DNA of 7,241 nt from an uncultured Ruminococcus sp. (GTDB lineage Bacteria; Bacillota; Clostridia; Oscillospirales; Acutalibacteraceae), in the NCBI GenBank assembly GCA_902803035.1, contig CADCON010000090.1:1-7241 (forward strand). Reading direction: 5' to 3'. This document shows positions 5,868 to 7,241 of this stretch, piece after piece. The position numbers and the translations under genes were made by a program. Numbering within the stretch: the stretch's first letter is position 1; each line of letters starts with the position of its first letter. Under the pieces are notes generated by a model. The model worked only from the letters and a program-made list of their open reading frames with translations, was not told where the DNA came from and ran no database searches.

Positions 5868-6341
5868 TCAGACTGTGAGGTCGTTTTCTTCTTTGAACTT
5901 GATCGCCGTCTGGAAGAGATTGGCAAACACCGCTGACAGCAGGGCCAGCAGCAGGAAAATCACTGTGATGATGATGGGGAAGAAGGACGTCAGGAAGGTC
6001 GAAAAGAAAAGCACCATCACGGCGATGACCAGACTGCATATGCTGACCACTCTGAGATAGCTGACATTCTTCATGATAAAGGATTTGCCCTTGCTGATAT
6101 TCATCGTGATGAGCCACGCCATCACAAGGGTGATGAAGGTCGGCACGCCGATGCTGTAGAGCATGGAAATCATGACCTTCTGCGAATTGGGTGAGACCTC
6201 CACCGCCGTGTTCTCGATGTAGAAATCGATGAGCCACGGCAGGGCAACGTAAATGACGATGCCTGCCAGTATGATCAGGCTGATGAATAGACACGCCATG
6301 TGGCTGAGGTTGAATTGCAGCAATTTCTTGATTTTGTTCAA
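5868..6341 (-). CDS. DUF2975 family membrane protein
   Basis: This encodes 157 residues with four predicted membrane helices (about 15-38, 56-80, 96-118 and 120-143), the usual size and layout of DUF2975. The C-terminus, LFQTAIKFKEENDLTV (142-157), is the family's most recognisable part. TTG 6341 is chosen as start: AAAGGA lies about 10 nt upstream, whereas starting at the in-frame ATG 6458 would add 39 polar residues with no ribosome binding site and no family match. It is the first gene of the operon. DUF2975 proteins are commonly encoded beside a small Xre regulator, and that partner follows 16 nt downstream. The natural reading is a membrane component that senses something or tethers or modulates the regulator, but I know of no settled mechanism. 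No convincing promoter is seen in the 190 bp upstream. Confidence 0.92.
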   Translation of the reverse strand: MNKIKKLLQFNLSHMACLFISLIILAGIVIYVALPWLIDFYIENTAVEVSPNSQKVMISMLYSIGVPTFITLVMAWLITMNISKGKSFIMKNVSYLRVVSICSLVIAVMVLFFSTFLTSFFPIIITVIFLLLALLSAVFANLFQTAIKFKEENDLTV

Positions 6342-6504
6342 ATGAAGTCGTTCCTTTCCATTCTGAATTGATGAATGTGGCATTCCGCTCTGTCGAATGT
6401 TCGTATTCCGGATAAAAGGCGCACAACCGGCTTTTGGCGCATTTGGAATGATTGACAAATCTTCGCGGAAGTGAAAAAAGGGGTGTACTATCGCGCGAAA
6501 ATGG

Positions 6505-6512
6505 ATTATAAT
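6505..6512. promoter_or_regulatory. Symmetric -10 element ATTATAAT
   Basis: ATTATAAT reads the same on both strands, giving a perfect TATAAT in each direction (plus strand 6507-6512). The plus-strand -35 candidate, TGTACT at 6484-6489 with 17-bp spacing, matches only 3/6. The minus-strand -35 region is also poor. It could start the small ORF at 6534 or, less likely, a long leader for the DUF2975 operon. Confidence 0.35.
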
Positions 6513-6533
6513 GTAGGATGAAAGAGGGGTGTC

Positions 6534-6641
6534 GTGATTGAACCGGTGAAAGCGTGGATTTTTGAACGGCTGACCGCGGAATGCTTCCGTCTGCTAATCA
6601 TCATAGCACAAATGAGCCGTCTATTCAAGAGTTTACGATGA
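6534..6641 (+). CDS. Possible 35-residue small protein
   Basis: GTG 6534 opens a 35-codon frame ending at TGA 6639-6641. AAAGAGG (6521-6527) is a fair ribosome binding site about 6 nt upstream, and TATAAT at 6507-6512 would start a transcript near 6519. The peptide is amphipathic: a charged, Trp-containing start (VIEPVKAWIFERLTAE), a hydrophobic stretch FRLLIIIAQM, and a basic end RLFKSLR. It could be a membrane-binding peptide, a leader peptide or chance. Downstream, 6648-6669 can fold as a weak hairpin followed by TGTTTTTG, a possible terminator. No family is recognised and codon evidence is too short to decide. Confidence 0.3.
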   Translation: MIEPVKAWIFERLTAECFRLLIIIAQMSRLFKSLR

Positions 6642-6895
6642 TTTCTTGCGTGAAATTGCATTTTTTCGCTGTTTTTGTATGTAAAAAATGATGGTGCCCC
6701 CCGCGCTGTGTTGCACAAATTCCCCTCAGAATGATCCGGCTTTTGGGAGATTAGTCACAAGCAATGCGTTCATTTCTTGATGGAATGGCGTGGGGAAATC
6801 AAAGAACGACGTGCAAAATGCACAAAAAAATGCGTATTTTTTTACGGAGGTCATTTTTCTTTGGTTCAAATGACGAAAAAATTACTTCAAAACTA
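6642..6895. other. Intergenic region with AT-rich inverted repeats
   Basis: I see no convincing gene here. A 70-codon frame on the minus strand (6718-6506) has no ribosome binding site or recognisable protein. Three inverted repeats cluster just before the promoter at 6896: GTGCA-AAA-TGCAC (6811-6823), AAAAAAAT-GCGT-ATTTTTTT (6824-6843) and GTCATTT/AAATGAC (6850-6856 with 6868-6874). A GGAGG at 6846-6850 has no usable start codon at proper distance. The cluster may be upstream control DNA for the gene at 7044. Confidence 0.5.
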
Positions 6896-6923
6896 TTGAC
6901 ATTGACGGAGAACGTGGTATAAT
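6896..6923 (+). promoter_or_regulatory. Strong extended -10 promoter
   Basis: TTGACA (6896-6901, perfect) and TATAAT (6918-6923, perfect) are 16 bp apart, and TGG directly before the -10 makes an extended TGnTATAAT. This is the best sigma-A promoter in the window. The start site should be near 6930, giving a leader of about 114 nt before ATG 7044. Confidence 0.9.
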
Positions 6924-6929
6924 GACAAC

Positions 6930-7043
6930 GGTGATTGCGAAGGGGCCGACGCAAAGGAACCCATTCCCGACGAACGCTCCCGCGCAGACTAAACCTGTAG
7001 TCAGCTATTTTCCGAAGGTCATTTATTGGAAGGATGATTTATC
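6930..7043 (+). promoter_or_regulatory. Long 5' leader with predicted hairpins
   Basis: The leader of about 114 nt contains TTGCG/CGCAA (6935-6939 with 6950-6954, 10-nt loop), GGAA-CCCA-TTCC (6956-6967) and GCaGACTA-AACCTG-TAGTCaGC (6984-7005, one A-A mismatch). GGAAGGA (7028-7034) is the ribosome binding site, 9 nt before the start. I compared it from memory with c-di-GMP, THF, ZTP, guanidine, fluoride, cobalamin and TPP riboswitches and found no match. It may be a cis-acting RNA or simply an untranslated leader. Confidence 0.45.
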
Positions 7044-7241
7044 ATGAGTACAGTATGGTCACTTAGCAATGTAAACGTAAACGAATTCCTCACCATCATC
7101 GAGAAGTGCCAGGGCAATATCTATCTGGTAACCGACGAGGGCGACAAGCTCAATCTCAAGAGCAAGCTCTGCCAGCTGGTCGGTCTTCAGAAGCTCATCG
7201 AGGGCGGCATCATCTCCAACGCCACCCTGGTCTGCGACAAC
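7044..7241 (+). CDS. Small conserved-looking Clostridia protein (3' partial)
   Basis: Sixty-six codons are visible and the frame runs off the right edge. ATG 7044 is well supported by GGAAGGA 9 nt upstream and by the strong promoter at 6896. The sequence starts MSTVWSLSNVNVNEF, continues IEKCQGNIYLVTDEGDKLNL (19-38) and LKSKLCQLVGLQKLIEGG (38-55), and looks like a compact alpha/beta cytosolic protein with no signal peptide. Its pattern recalls short proteins common in Clostridia that begin MSTVW and contain VTDEGDKLNLKSKL, which lack a tested function and may carry unreliable automatic names. I assign no function. The strong promoter implies high expression, and regulation may act through the leader. 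Confidence 0.85.
   Translation, partial: MSTVWSLSNVNVNEFLTIIEKCQGNIYLVTDEGDKLNLKSKLCQLVGLQKLIEGGIISNATLVCDN

Noticed and set aside
6506..6718. 70-codon minus-strand frame in the right intergenic region
   Set aside because: It has no ribosome binding site and no domain, with a composition typical of random AT-mixed sequence.

Overview
The window looks like ordinary chromosome from a GC-rich member of the Clostridia (Oscillospiraceae/Ruminococcaceae-like Firmicutes). The reasons are strong AGGAGG-type ribosome binding sites on nearly every gene, frequent GTG and TTG starts, sigma-A-type promoters, a DUF2975/Xre gene pair of Firmicutes type and intrinsic terminators. No taxonomic search was possible, so the assignment is an inference.

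Layout from left to right. (1) 3-1409, +: a membrane-anchored leucine-rich-repeat protein, cut by the left edge, with five 51-bp tandem repeats encoding an Arg/Gly-rich cytoplasmic segment. (2) 1539-1898, +: a small DUF2185 (Imm33-like) protein. (3) A long bidirectional terminator hairpin at 1963-2021. (4) 2027-2257, -: a single-gene acyl carrier protein with its own promoter. (5) 2472-3851, +: aroE-aroK, two shikimate pathway steps in one operon. (6) 3863-4795, -: an AEC-family permease that converges on aroK with only 11 bp between stop codons, preceded by about 3.5 copies of a 27-bp tandem repeat. (7) 6341-4971, -: a compact four-gene operon made of a DUF2975 membrane protein, a small Xre regulator, a three-helix membrane protein and a very basic Cys-containing protein. 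The last two overlap by ATGA, and a hairpin closes the operon. (8) 6505-7043: mostly non-coding, with a possible 35-residue ORF, AT-rich inverted repeats and a near-perfect extended -10 promoter that starts a leader of about 114 nt. (9) 7044-7241, +: the start of a small conserved-looking protein, cut by the right edge.

The biosynthetic part (acpP, aroE, aroK) is housekeeping. The accessory interest lies in the DUF2975/Xre operon with its two unrecognised downstream genes, the LRR protein beside a DUF2185 gene, the repeat cluster upstream of the permease, and the structured leader at the right end. I found no IS element, CRISPR array, tRNA, rRNA or phage module, and no clearly new multi-gene system. 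Several start codons are corrected here from ribosome-binding-site position: GTG 1539, GTG 2257, ATG 2472, TTG 4795 and TTG 6341.
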